Positions 10,001-19,400 of a stretch of DNA of 64,000 nucleotides are shown here, one piece after another. The stretch is taken from assembly GCA_018343915.1 (NCBI GenBank), contig JABRWF010000001.1:434001-498000 (forward strand), read 5' to 3'. Position 1 is the first letter of the stretch; each line of letters opens with the position of its first letter. Under the pieces are notes generated by a model that had not been told where the DNA came from, made no database searches, and was given only the letters and a program-made list of their open reading frames with translations. The translations under genes and the position numbers were made by a program. The DNA is from Agroathelia rolfsii. Its lineage: Eukaryota > Basidiomycota > Agaricomycetes > Amylocorticiales > Amylocorticiaceae.

Positions 10001-11433
10001 TCCTTCGATGGGACTATTGCCTCCCCCTCAATAGGGAAGAGGCCACCTTTCTCGGGAATGCGGATGATGAGCTGGCCCTCCGGAGAGTAAAGGTGAGCTG
10101 CGCGGTCGGATTTGAAATGCATATCGTATTTCGCTTTCATCATTGCACTGACTGATATCAGCGCTGTTGGCATTGACGGGGCATGTAGGACCTTTTGCAG
10201 CTTGAGCTTAGCATGGCCGCGGTTGGTCTTAACACGGATAATGACCTCTCCTTCCCCTATGGCTTGAAACGTGTGGCCATCGGCTGATGTGATAGGGGAT
10301 GGTGGGATTTCTCGGTACGTCGTGAAGTTCTCTCGCCGTGGTTCGAAGTGTTTTGATGCACCTGAATCTAGAAGGCGAGTGTACTTGCTGCCAGTCGAAT
10401 TTGCATGTGCGACCACAGAGAAGTTTGTGGCCACTGCGAATGCATAAATTTCATCATCCTCGTCGTCGCTGTCGGCCGCCTTTGCTACTGCTGCTTTCGC
10501 TTTCGCTTTACCCTTCTTTTTGCTTCGATGTTGTCCCTGTCCCTGATCCTGTCCCTCCTTCCCCCCCCCTCTGGTAGGACATTCGGGTTTTGAGTGCCCA
10601 AACTGCTTGCAGTTGTAGCACTGCAGTGAGTCCTTGCTCATTCTTCCAGGTGGTTTTGATGAGCTAGATTGAGAGGCTGGGGCAGCTGCAACAAGTGCTG
10701 CTGATGGTGTAGGTTGGGTGGCATTGCTGCCAAGGGTCTTGTCATCCTGCGCTATGGAGCGGATGGCTTTCACGATATCGTCAGCGGTAGGGTCGATATT
10801 AGCGGCCTCCTTGCCACTAAGGTAGGAAAGAAGGAGGGGTTTGTAGCGTTCAGGCATAGCCATAAGGATGATTGAGGAGTATGTTCCATCCTCAATCTTC
10901 CCTCCAACGCTGGCGTGTTGCTTGCGTAGGAGTTCGAGCTCGTTGATGGTATCGCGCGGGTCTCCATCTTCAAGACATTGGGTCATGAACATCTTCTTGA
11001 TGAACTCGGCTTTGGTCATAAAGTTGACCTGTGTGAACCTCTTTGTAAGGATGGCCCACATGCCGGCTGCAGTCACGCAATCGATAACTTCGATTTTGAG
11101 AGTCTCTGAGAGAGTCTGCGTTATCGTGACCTGCGCGTCTTTGTCCTTCTCTTCCCACTCATCAACCTCCTCCTCATAAGCTTTGACTCGGTCACTTGTT
11201 GGCTTGACCTCATTGCCCTTTTCATCCTTTGTATTAGGTGGATATATAGGGACTTTTGTGGTGCCATTGAGAAAGCGTTTGAGTCCTTTCGAGGTAAGGT
11301 AATTGGACATCTCCTTAGAGTAGAGAAGCCAATTTGATCCATCATCAGCAAGATGAGGTAGCCGGACGTGAGTTGTGCGGCTAGTAGAGTGGTAGCGAGT
11401 AGACTTGACGGACGTGGAAGCGTTCGTACTCAT
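7003..11433 (-). CDS. Copia Gag-Pol polyprotein, 1476 aa
   Basis: A single polyprotein encodes all functions in Copia order (protease, integrase, RT, RNase H). Gag: zinc knuckle CYNCKQFGHSKPEC at about residue 270. Aspartic protease: LLDSGASKHF at about 350. Integrase: HHCC zinc finger (HRCMGHA...CEVCIKAKH, about 508-545), then the D,D-35-E core with aspartates in CDVWGP (about 576) and SDRGGEY (about 638) and a glutamate in NGKAERLNR (about 675). Reverse transcriptase: VDFKNAYLNG (about 1070) and the catalytic VHVDD (about 1155). RNase H: SDADFAG (about 1328), SSTEAEY (about 1366) and KHIDVRYHYIRE near the end. No internal stop or frameshift is seen. The start codon lies 4 nt inside the 5' LTR, within the primer-binding site, and the stop codon lies in the polypurine tract. 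Gag and Pol share one frame, so no frameshift is used. Confidence 0.96.
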   Translation of the reverse strand: MSTNASTSVKSTRYHSTSRTTHVRLPHLADDGSNWLLYSKEMSNYLTSKGLKRFLNGTTKVPIYPPNTKDEKGNEVKPTSDRVKAYEEEVDEWEEKDKDAQVTITQTLSETLKIEVIDCVTAAGMWAILTKRFTQVNFMTKAEFIKKMFMTQCLEDGDPRDTINELELLRKQHASVGGKIEDGTYSSIILMAMPERYKPLLLSYLSGKEAANIDPTADDIVKAIRSIAQDDKTLGSNATQPTPSAALVAAAPASQSSSSKPPGRMSKDSLQCYNCKQFGHSKPECPTRGGGKEGQDQGQGQHRSKKKGKAKAKAAVAKAADSDDEDDEIYAFAVATNFSVVAHANSTGSKYTRLLDSGASKHFEPRRENFTTYREIPPSPITSADGHTFQAIGEGEVIIRVKTNRGHAKLKLQKVLHAPSMPTALISVSAMMKAKYDMHFKSDRAAHLYSPEGQLIIRIPEKGGLFPIEGEAIVPSKEKKSSKPGSTPQSEPASAMSATVKTKMTMAEFHRCMGHANAPALLKMVKEGVVEGIELTETDMPTCEVCIKAKHARTSFPKQRSSPPTTRYGERIHCDVWGPAQVRSTGGKYYYATHLDDYTDEAMILFMSAKSETFEKYKTYEAWAKAQRGCSVIKELQSDRGGEYTSEEFTRHLEAQGTARRMAAHDSPQQNGKAERLNRTIVEHARALLFDAQLPKSIWPEAIRHAVYLRNRTTTVQTKGTTPYERATGQKPDLSKLRRFGETVWVRVEGAGKLDPKSTSAKWLGIDTESKAHRVYWEGTGRISVERNVRFGDMPKTVVSVEGETQTTMTVKTTRNDKKPDKPSVEGEQAKTSPSEGQTPVEPLPASGSSSAEPAIEKAGNDATESQPQPQAQTVPEPEPDTKLRRSERERKPTQWAKDVQKDSKANGGRGAQKIPKSLIPAIAKLAMSFEDVDEDEWTVEGDDADTSPLFALAAMVGDEPTYRQAMASPDRNQWISACEAELDALRRTGTYRLVEAPKDAHVIGCTWALRRKRNERNEIVKHKARLCAQGFTQIPGVDYSDTSAPTARPSSLRIIIALAAVHDLELHQVDFKNAYLNGDLDEDIYMRQPTGFVDSQHPSFVWKLEKALYGLKQAGHQWYKKVRALFERVGLKRSVHDPAVFLKVTPTSTIIIAVHVDDCTIVTTTLAEMTDLKRRLNDQYELVDLGEARWLLGYEIRRDRPNRQITMHQAAYIDQIIERAQMLDSRPLSIPLDQHTNLRTLEADESDRQVMHGKPYAMLVGSLMYAAVGTRPDISFAVSLLARVLANPTVSHWSAARRTVRYLKYTRDNALTFSADAHEGLVSYSDADFAGQDDRHSISGSVFLYGGGAISWSSRKQPLVALSSTEAEYISASDACRELKWLRGLINELTRDSLDTTQVLFCDNQSAIKLARNCLFSSRTKHIDVRYHYIREQIEQGFVDLKYCNTNEMAADLFTKALGSKKLEYFKFMIGLHPL

Positions 11434-11437
11434 AACC
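11429..11437 (-). other. Copia primer-binding site overlapping the start codon
   Basis: Directly inside the 5' LTR the minus strand reads GGTTATGAG. This is complementary to the CUCAUAACC of the initiator-tRNA-Met anticodon loop. Drosophila copia and Ty5 are known to prime from an internally cleaved initiator tRNA in this way. The ATG inside the site is the start codon of the polyprotein. Confidence 0.75.
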
Positions 11438-11791
11438 TGTTAAAATTAAGGGAGAATACTAATATAATATTAACTCCAACTGTAGTAAGAAACAAACAGA
11501 TGTTTATTGCACCTAATATAATATTACTATAAAGGAATTAGAGGTGCGAAAGAGAAACAAAAGAATAATAACTCACACTCCAACTGTAGTAAGAAACAAA
11601 CAGATGGAGCGCTACGAAGTGCGGACGCGTCAGTATAAACATTAGTCATGTGACACGGAAGCAAAACATGTAACGAGCAATATACATTCGTAAGGTAAAA
11701 TGTCCGTAGCGCATCGTTCCATGAGAATTAAGAGAAAGGAGAAAGGAATAAAATATTACACATATTTATAATCCAGCTTTGCCCTTCAACA
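11438..11791 (-). repeat. Copia 5' LTR
   Basis: 354 bp, apparently identical to the 3' LTR. On the minus strand it begins TGTTGAAGGGCAAAG and ends TTAATTTTAACA. It carries the same 29-bp internal direct repeat as its partner. Confidence 0.95.
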
Positions 11792-12763
11792 ATACGGACA
11801 AAATACCTTGCAGGCAACATCTTGACACGCGTGTGACTGGCTGTGTTAGCCCCACGTGACAGGAGTGCTCGTGACAAGAGTATATTAGGAAGGCGGAGTC
11901 TAGATCATTCCTTTTTCATCAAAAGGTCTAGACTCAGGAACCAGGGTCGTTCCGATCACTGTGCAATTACTAAGGAGTACTAGACTCATCACTCCGATCG
12001 GTTGCTCATTGGACTTAGTCACAAAGCACTGCCCCTGCATTTTACGTGTTCCTGCTTACGAACCCCGGCTGCGCACAGACCATCAAGGCTGCGCACGGGC
12101 CCTTCATTTTATGTATAAATACAAGCCTGTAGCCCTTACCTGAACCTTAGCTTCGACCTTTTCGCCTTCAGGTAAGGGCACTTCCCCTTTGTATACTTAC
12201 ATAAGAACTAATACATTTTTCGCCTTCAGGCTTATTCACGTCCTAGCCCACCACTCTCACTCCTTCCTCTATTTAGTATAAGGCCTCAAGGGCATCTAAG
12301 TAGAGTACGTAAAACCCCTAGTACCAGAGGGGATAAGACGATAAGAAACATAAGTCCTCAATACACAGAGGCAACTGCGCATGACAAAAACCCTGTTCAT
12401 TCAGGTAGGGGCAGAAACAAGTCCCCTTAGGCGTTAGTTGTAGTACGGAGGGCTAAGCCGCCTACTCCGAGTAAGAAAACTTTGAGAAACCTATTTGACG
12501 CAAAGAAAGCACACGGGAAGCCTTTGGCTAGAGTACCAAACGCAATCCTAGCAAAGTAGGATTCCAGAGTTACTATTACAAAGGATAGCAACGGGAGCAC
12601 GTACGCGCCTACAAAAGACCAGACATATATACGTGTAAAAGGGACCTTACAGTCCACCCTCGCACCTTCGAGAGGGTTACGTTGTTTGGTTAAGTCAAGA
12701 GCGTAAGCCTTGACACTTGACTGTTATAAGTTGGACATTTTTCGCCTTTTTCTTATGAGCATG

Positions 12764-12968
12764 TGTTATTTTGTTGAGCGAGCCAGCCAGCCAAAATCAA
12801 TATAAAAAGCAAGATATTATTCTGCTTGTTATTGTACTTGGTCACGGTACGCTGACAAACAGATGCAGTACAAACTACAATGCACGGCTACTCTAAATAC
12901 TATGTCACGCTACGCGTGACTGTGACTATGTCACACATACTCCATAGCTACGGATTGCTATTCCAACA
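12764..12968 (-). mobile_element. Solo LTR, S family, inside LTR B
   Basis: 205 bp, reading TGTTATTTTGTTGAGCGAGC ... GCTATTCCAACA on the plus strand. It is flanked by GCATG at 12759-12763 and 12969-12973. It interrupts the 'ACATGTACATATTTTT' segment seen uninterrupted in other B LTRs. Its inner end is a variant of the usual TGTGAGAAAAGCG. Confidence 0.9.
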
Positions 12969-14275
12969 GCATGTACATATTTTATTTGTATTTTTACAAA
13001 TTTTATTCATTGAGATATGGATGAAATACCTTGCAGGCAACATCTTGATGCACGTGTGACTGGCTGTGTTAGCCCTACATGACAGGAGTGCTCGTGACAA
13101 GAGTATATTAGGAAGGCAGAGTCTAGATCATTCCTTTTTTCATCAAAAGGTCTAGACTCAGGAACCAGGGTCATTCCAATCACTGTGTAATTACTAAGGA
13201 GTACTAGACTCATCATTCCAATCGGTTGCTCATTAGACTTAGGCACAAAGCACTGCCCCTGCATTTGACATGTTCCTGCTTACAAACCCCAGCTGTGCAC
13301 AGACCAACAAGGCTGTGCACAGGCCCTTCCATTTATATATAAATACAAGCATGTAGCCCTTACCTGAACTTTAGCTTTGACCTTCTTGCCTTCAGGTAAG
13401 GGTACCCCCCATTTTGTATTCTCTTACATAAACTAATATATCATCTTGCCTTTAGGCTTGTACCTGTCCTAGCCCCTCTTTATCTCTCTCTCCTCCTTAT
13501 TAAGAGTAAGGCCTTTAGGGCATCTTAGTAAGCATATAAGGCCTTGTTACAAGAAGGTATCTAGGTTTTGAAGTCCCTAATATATAAGAGGGCGCACGCA
13601 TGATTAAGTCCTATTCATTTAGGCCAGGGCAGTAACAAGACCCTGCAAACATTGGTGACCACGGTGGGCTAAGCCGCCTGTCCTCAGTAAGAAATACTAG
13701 AATAGCCTATTTGACGCAAAGAGAGCACATGGGAAGACACACAGTCTAGAGTACCGAACGCAATCCTAGCAAAGTAGGACATTAGAGTATACTATTACGA
13801 AAGGCAGCAATGGTGTCATGAGTTGGAAAATATGGACAGAATTTTTGCAAATTATTTAATTTTTTTATTAGAACTATTTTTACGAATTTTTGTCTCCTTT
13901 TATCTTTTTCTTTTATTACCCTTAGGGTGTGGACTGTAGGCAGTGAACAGTCAGGTGATTGGCCCTCATGTGACTAAGCCGCACACTATAGGAGTAATCA
14001 TGAGTTGTGCGTTTTCTGTTCACCATTCCACACAACTCTGGAGTACAAACCTCCGACCACTGACCGATTCCTAACGGATACTGGTTCCGTTACACACCTC
14101 CAAGTTTCCGCTCCCGAGCTCCTGTGGAGCTCCGCTCCTGAGCGCGGAACCTCCGGAAGTGTTGTATCTCCGCATGGCTGCCCGTCGGAGTTAGGGAAAA
14201 GGTCTTCCCCTGCATAATCTACTTCCTCTATTCTTTGCCTCCGCAGCGGAACTAGCACGGAGCTTCCACAAGTAG

Positions 14276-14320
14276 TATAAGTAGTCTATGTAACTTGTCC
14301 TGAAAGGCCAGCTTTGACCT
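14276..14320 (+). promoter_or_regulatory. TATA box and self-primer, element G
   Basis: TATAAGTAG at 14276 lies 34 nt before AGCTTTGACCT (14310-14320). The latter is perfectly complementary to AGGTCAAAGCT at 14648-14658, just inside the LTR. By analogy with Tf1, the first 11 nt of the transcript would fold back and prime reverse transcription. Confidence 0.75.
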
Positions 14321-14332
14321 CTTCACCTTCAG

Positions 14333-14391
14333 GCAAGTATTATATGTTTGTATTTCTCTTATAGTATTACTCAATGAAACTTTGCCTTCAG
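14333..14391 (+). other. Predicted 59-nt GC-AG intron in the 5' LTR of G
   Basis: The donor CAG|GCAAGT is the known strong consensus of GC-AG introns. The acceptor is CTTCAG. The leader from the predicted RNA start (14310) to the donor is 23 nt, as in families B, K and F. Splicing is inferred from sequence alone. Confidence 0.5.
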
Positions 14392-14645
14392 GGTTCACTC
14401 CGCAGGGCCTAGCCCATCTCAGCTATAGCATACACTCACACCGGAGGTGGTGGAAATCCCCTCAAGTAAGTTGCAAAGTTTGTCGGAATAAGAGTCGGAG
14501 CCTCGGACATAAGTATGGAAGAGTACCTGGTGTTGCCCTTCAATAAATTAGGGGATATATCTGTGGGAAAACCTTATTTGTGCAGTACTTAGATTTTAGT
14601 GTTAGGAGTATACACTTTGCACAGTCAAGGAGTGTACCCTTGACA

Positions 14646-14660
14646 TTAGGTCAAAGCTAC
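14646..14660 (+). other. Element G primer-binding site (self-priming type)
   Basis: TTAGGTCAAAGCTAC follows the 5' LTR. It lacks the TGG start expected for the CCA end of a tRNA but pairs over 11 nt with the LTR sequence at 14310-14320. Confidence 0.75.
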
Positions 14661-15033
14661 TAGGTTTCCCTTGGACTCTGGCGGTCCAAGAAGGCAGTGA
14701 TTAGTGATCCCGCACAAAGAGCATATTTTTAGAAACGGACTTTTTCGACTACTCTAAGTGCGCTTTGAACGGTTTCGGGAAGCAATTGTATGACTCCCTG
14801 GAGTTCATTTACAACCCTGTCTAGATGATAGAACAGGGGAACGATAACCCCAGAACTACCGGCTGTATCCAAAGCGGAATAAGGGTCTAATACACCCTCT
14901 GTTCTAGAAGTCCCTTGTGGGGATTAAAACTGCATTGCGCATTTAAAGAAAATTTTATGATACATAGATTTTTGAGTGATTACTGTACGGCCAAGCTCTA
15001 GGCCTAGAAAGAAGAAAAATCCCGCTCTCCGCA

Positions 15034-16368
15034 TTGGAATCCGGAGCCTCCGGAGACAAAGAAGAACGACAAAGGGCTCAAACTTTTATGTCCTCAGAGG
15101 ACGACGATAACTACTCAGAGGATTCTAGTTCTCACACCGGTGAAGGTAGCGCAACTTCCCAACAAATGCAAATAGAATTGTCCAGTGTTGAGCCTAGCTC
15201 CGCACCCAACCCCCCAAATACCAAAATGTCTGGAAGACGTGGCAGAGCTAGTACTCCAGTAAACCCCACACTACTCACCACAGAGGAGACACTCCGGATC
15301 TTTAACTCCCTAGAGCAGAGTACTACGATACTCACGAGGATGCTGCTCGAAGTCAAAAAGAATCAAGACAGACTGACGGATATAGTCGAAAACTCCGCTC
15401 AACAAACCTCTGCTCCGCAAGTAGTAGCCGCAAGTAAGGAAATTGGGGATAAGCCCGAAAAATTCACTAGTGATTGGACTAAGTACAGGTCCTTCATTGT
15501 GGGTTTCAAGAATTATCTGGCGCTCAACCCGGAGGTTTTCAATTCAGAGCTAAGAAAGGGCCGCCTGCTCCTAGGTCTATTGGAGGGAGCTCCGAGAGCA
15601 TGGGCGGAGAAGTTCCATGAGCAAATGAAGACCAAGTTCTTCAAATTCAAAGACTTCTACAAGCCATTCAAGGCCTTGTATGGAGCCAGGGACTTTGGCA
15701 GATATGCACTGCAGCAGCTCAAGGACCTTCAGCAGCGTTCCCAGTCCGTGCAAGACTACGCCAGCAAGTTCTACTCTCTGGCGGCCCAGACTAAGTTGTC
15801 GGAGGAGGATCAGCGGGTTCGCTTCTTTGACGGGCTCCACTCAAGAATTCGCGGAGTGATCGGAGGGTACAGCAAGGATCGCAAGGACTCCTTGGAGCAC
15901 CTGGTGGAAGTGGCAATTGATGCGGAAGAAGGCCTTAGGTCCGTAGGACTTTGGCGCGATAATTGGAGGCCTTCCGGAAATGGCCAGAGCGGAAGCGGAA
16001 CCTCCGCTAATCCCATAGTCATCAATGCAGGCCTAACGCCAAGTCCTCCGCATTCCGCAGGCTTTCCGAAACAGCCCCGTCCATGAAGGGACATGTCCTT
16101 GGTGCAGTGCTTCAACTGCCAGCAATACGGACATTTTGCAGCAGACTGTACCAATCCTAAGGTGACCCGCTACCAGGCAGCATAAGCAGGAACCGACCCT
16201 CCAAAGCCTCCGCCTCGAAATCCCGCAAGGATTCAAGTGTCCTCCATTACTCAGACCCCCGCCGGAGCAGATGGAAACAGTTCGGGGTTGACTACAGAGG
16301 ACCTGCAAAAAATGGTCGAAGAGCAAGCACTAGCCTTTGCGGCACTTAAGGACTGATTGGGTTTTTAA
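15034..16368 (+). pseudogene. Element G gag (capsid and zinc knuckle), three stops
   Basis: The frame opens at 15034 with an acidic Ser/Glu-rich N-terminus. It then has the capsid-like WTKYRSFIVGFKNYLALNP...LLEGAPRAWAEKF region (about 15475-15630) and the Tf2-like GARDFGRYALQQL (about 15680). A zinc knuckle CFNCQQYGHFAADC lies at about 16109. In-frame stops: TGA 16084-16086, TAA 16183-16185, TGA 16354-16356, all reachable by transitions. The natural stop TAA is at 16366-16368, right after the shift heptamer. The first ATG of the frame was chosen as start; it follows a ~390-nt leader. Confidence 0.88.
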
Positions 16369-16402
16369 GAGGGTCAGAAGAAAGGGCCATTCTGGCTAAC
16401 CC
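16359..16402 (+). promoter_or_regulatory. -1 frameshift signal between gag and pol, element G
   Basis: The heptamer G GGT TTT (16359-16365) fits X XXY YYZ in the gag frame and is followed at once by TAA. Five bases later GGGTCAG (16371-16377) can pair with CTAACCC (16396-16402) with one A-C mismatch, a transition from the pairing seen in B and K. The -1 frame is open through this point into pol. Confidence 0.75.
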
Positions 16403-19400
16403 ATATATTCAAAATAGATTGTCTTCTTTTTCTTCTTGTAATTCTACTTCTATCTCTATCTTTTCCTCTGTTTCTGGTGTGAATGGACAGCACCTTCATA
16501 TACCTATTATGTTCCATGGACTTTTATCTTCCATCTCCACATCAGCCATGATTGATTCCGGTGCCTCCTCATCCTTTGTACATGAAGGCTTTGTAAAAAA
16601 AAATAAGATTTGTATACAAACATTGCCCAGACCTATTTCCGTATATAATATAGACAATTCCGCAAACAAGTCTGGTTTGATAACTCATGTAGCCATATTA
16701 AAAACTACAATCGGAGATGTTCAAAAACGCCTTCCGTTCCTAGTCACAGATATTGGTCCGAAAGATGTTATACTTGGAATTGGCTAGCTGCGTTTGGAGA
16801 ACCCAGTCATTGATTGGAAACAAGCAAATATACGGTTTGACTCTGATGTCAGGATATCCGCAGCCGCGGAGCTCCAATCGCTTCCAGAATGGGCAAAGGA
16901 GTATAGTACAGTCTTCTCCAAGGAGGATTCATTCTGTCTCCCTATAAGGAAGCCATGGGATCACAAAATTCTCTTGAGGGAAGGAGCTGACCTTAAGAGG
17001 AGTAAGGTATACCCATTGTCTCCTAAGGAGTCCGATGCACTTGATGAGTACTTGGAAGAGAATCTGGCAAAAAGATACATCCGGAAGTCGGAGAGTCCGA
17101 TTGCTGCCCCGATGTTTTTTGTTCCTAAAAAGAATGGTACCCTCCGACCAGTGCAGGACTATCGGAAGCTAAATGCAGAGACGATTAAAAATGCATACCC
17201 ACTTCCGCTCATCTCCAAACTACAAGACAAAATGACTCAATTCCGTACTTTTGCAAAGATCGATCTCCGTTGGGGTTTCAACAATATCCGTATAAGGGAG
17301 GGGGATGAGTATAAAGCTGCCTTTATTACGAACCGAGGGCTGTTTGAGCCGCTGGTCATGACATTTGGATTGTGCAGTACCCCCGCAACAATGCAGACAA
17401 TGATGGACAATGTCCTATATCACTTGCACCAAACAGGACACATTGTACATTATATTGACAATATCATTGTGGGAGGAAAGGATGAAGCGGAACTCCGGAG
17501 CTTTGTGCTAGAGGTCCTGAAGATCCTAAAAGCAAATGACCTTTACGCTAATCTTGAGAAGTTTGAGTATGATGTTCTGGAGGTCGATATCCTTGGAGCA
17601 CTAATCTCCTTTGGCTAGATAAGGATGAGTCTGGAGAAAGTCAGCGGAATCTTGGATTGGCCTGTTCCAACTAAAGTGTCGGAGGTCCGCCAGTTCCGAG
17701 GGTTAGCAAACTATTACCGGAGGTTCGTCAAAAACTTCGGAGCCATTTGCAAACTATTGGATTGTCTCACCGGAAAAGTTGAATGGACTTGGGGATCAGC
17801 GGAGCAGGATGCTTTTGATACTCTCAAAAAGGCATTTACAACAGCACCTGTTCTAGCTGGGTATAATTAGCATGCGGAAACCAGAGTGGAGACGGATGCA
17901 TCTAGCTATGCTACCGGAGCCGTTCTTCTCCAGAAATAGTCCGATGACTCGTGGAGGCCAGTCGCTTTTCTCTTGCAGTCAATGAATCAAGCGGAGCGGA
18001 ACTATGATATCTGGGACAAGGAAATGCTCGCGATCATTCGAGCACTAGACAACTGGCGCCACTATTTGATTGGCTTACCTCAAACATTTGAAATCCGGAC
18101 AGATCACAAAAATCTGGAGTACTAGAAAACAGCGCGGAACCTTACGCGGAGGCAAGCAAGATGGTCTCTTTTCCTCTCGGAGTTCAACTTTGTCATTTCC
18201 TATCAAAAGGGATCGGAGAACGGAAGAGCGGACCCACTCTCCTATCAACCGGATTTCAAAGTATCTGACTCCGAAGATAATATGGATCAAGTGGTACTGG
18301 ACCCCAAGTTATTCCGCATTAATGCTGCTCGAAGAGGACATGTAGAGATCCATGGTGAAAGGGAGATCTTGGACTGGATCAGGCGGAAGGGAAGGGATGC
18401 GGAAGTAGCAGAGGCACTGTCAGTTGTTAAGGAGCTCGGACCTGTGAAATTGCAGAAAGGCATTGAGGAGTGGAATGAGGAAAATGGTATTATTCTCCAC
18501 AGAGGAAAGATTTATGTTCCCCGTGATCCGGAGCTCCGATCAGAGATCATCAAGAAATACCACGACTCTTTTGCAGCAGGACATCCTGGCAGGCACAAGA
18601 CATTGGAACTGGTTAGCAGAAACTACTGGTGGCCTGGAATTACAAAGGCTGTCAACGTTTATGTTGAGTCCTGTCTAACTTGCCAGGCCAACAAAGCTTC
18701 CAGACAAGTTCCGGCAGGTCTCCTTGCTCCGCTCCCAGCTCTGGGGCGCCCATGGGAACACGTAACTTCCGACATGATAGTTAAGCTCCTGGAATCACAA
18801 GGATTCGACTCCATTCTCGTCGTAGTAGACCGTCTCACAAAGATGTGCCATTTGATTCCAACCAGAGAGGCAATCACTTTGGCAGAGATGGCAGATGTTT
18901 ACCTCATGCACATTTTCCGCTTGCATGGTCTTCCGAAACAGTGGACTTCAGATCGTGGCCCTCAATTCGCCAGTAAAGTGATGAGAGAGATCCATAAGCA
19001 GCTAGGAATAAAGACCTCTCTCTCCACAGCTTATCACCCTCAGTCTGATGGACAAACGGAACGGCTCAATCAGGAAGTAGAAGCATACATTCGGAACTAT
19101 GTCTCCCATCGCCAAAGTGATTGGGCTGGTGTACTTCATGTGGCGGAGTTTGCTCTCAACAATCAGCAACAAGCAGCAACAGGATTTTCTCCGTTTGAGT
19201 TGAATTATGGATTTTCCCCGCATATGGACCTCACAACGGCCGGAATTGTAAACACTGTCGGAGTGGAGAACTGGCTCGGAAAGGTCTCGGAGCTTCAGGA
19301 AGACACTAAGGCCGCCATTAACCTTGCAAACGAAAGGATGAAATATTATTTTGACAAACATGCAAGTGAACACCCTAAGTACATAAAGGGTAGTTTAGTA

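Larger units (their letters stand above)
6642..11791 (-). mobile_element. Full-length Ty1/Copia retrotransposon, apparently intact
   Basis: The 5150-bp element has two 354-bp LTRs (6642-6995 and 11438-11791) that look identical base for base. It is flanked by the perfect duplication ATACG at 6637-6641 and 11792-11796. The internal region is only 4442 bp and is filled by one 4431-nt reading frame. Identical LTRs and an undamaged frame indicate a very recent insertion, in clear contrast to the chromoviruses around it. Confidence 0.97.
6554..12715 (+). mobile_element. Solo LTR, chromovirus family B, split by the Copia element
   Basis: The LTR begins TGTTATAAGTTGGACATTTT at 6554, is interrupted at 6641, resumes after 11796 and ends AAGCCTTGACA at 12715. 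Flanks are the perfect duplication CTTGA (6549-6553 and 12716-12720). Subtracting the Copia and its 5-bp duplication leaves 1007 bp, exactly the length of both LTRs of the full B element at 37463-45850. The TATA, primer and GT-AG intron signals of family B lie in the right-hand part, around 12110-12240. Confidence 0.93.
13814..14645 (+). repeat. Element G 5' LTR
   Basis: 832 bp, TGTCATGAGTTGGAAAATAT to AGTGTACCCTTGACA. It contains TATA (14276), predicted RNA start and self-primer (14310-14320), and an intron-like segment (14333-14391). Confidence 0.95.

Noticed and set aside
14005..14217. About 70-codon open frame (MCVFCSPFHTTLEY...) repeated at 20128, 23574 and 58129 in G and D LTRs
   Set aside because: It recurs because the LTRs recur. 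It is not kept open with a start codon in the G LTR at 34629-35457, lies upstream of the LTR promoter, and has no motif. LTR homology explains it.
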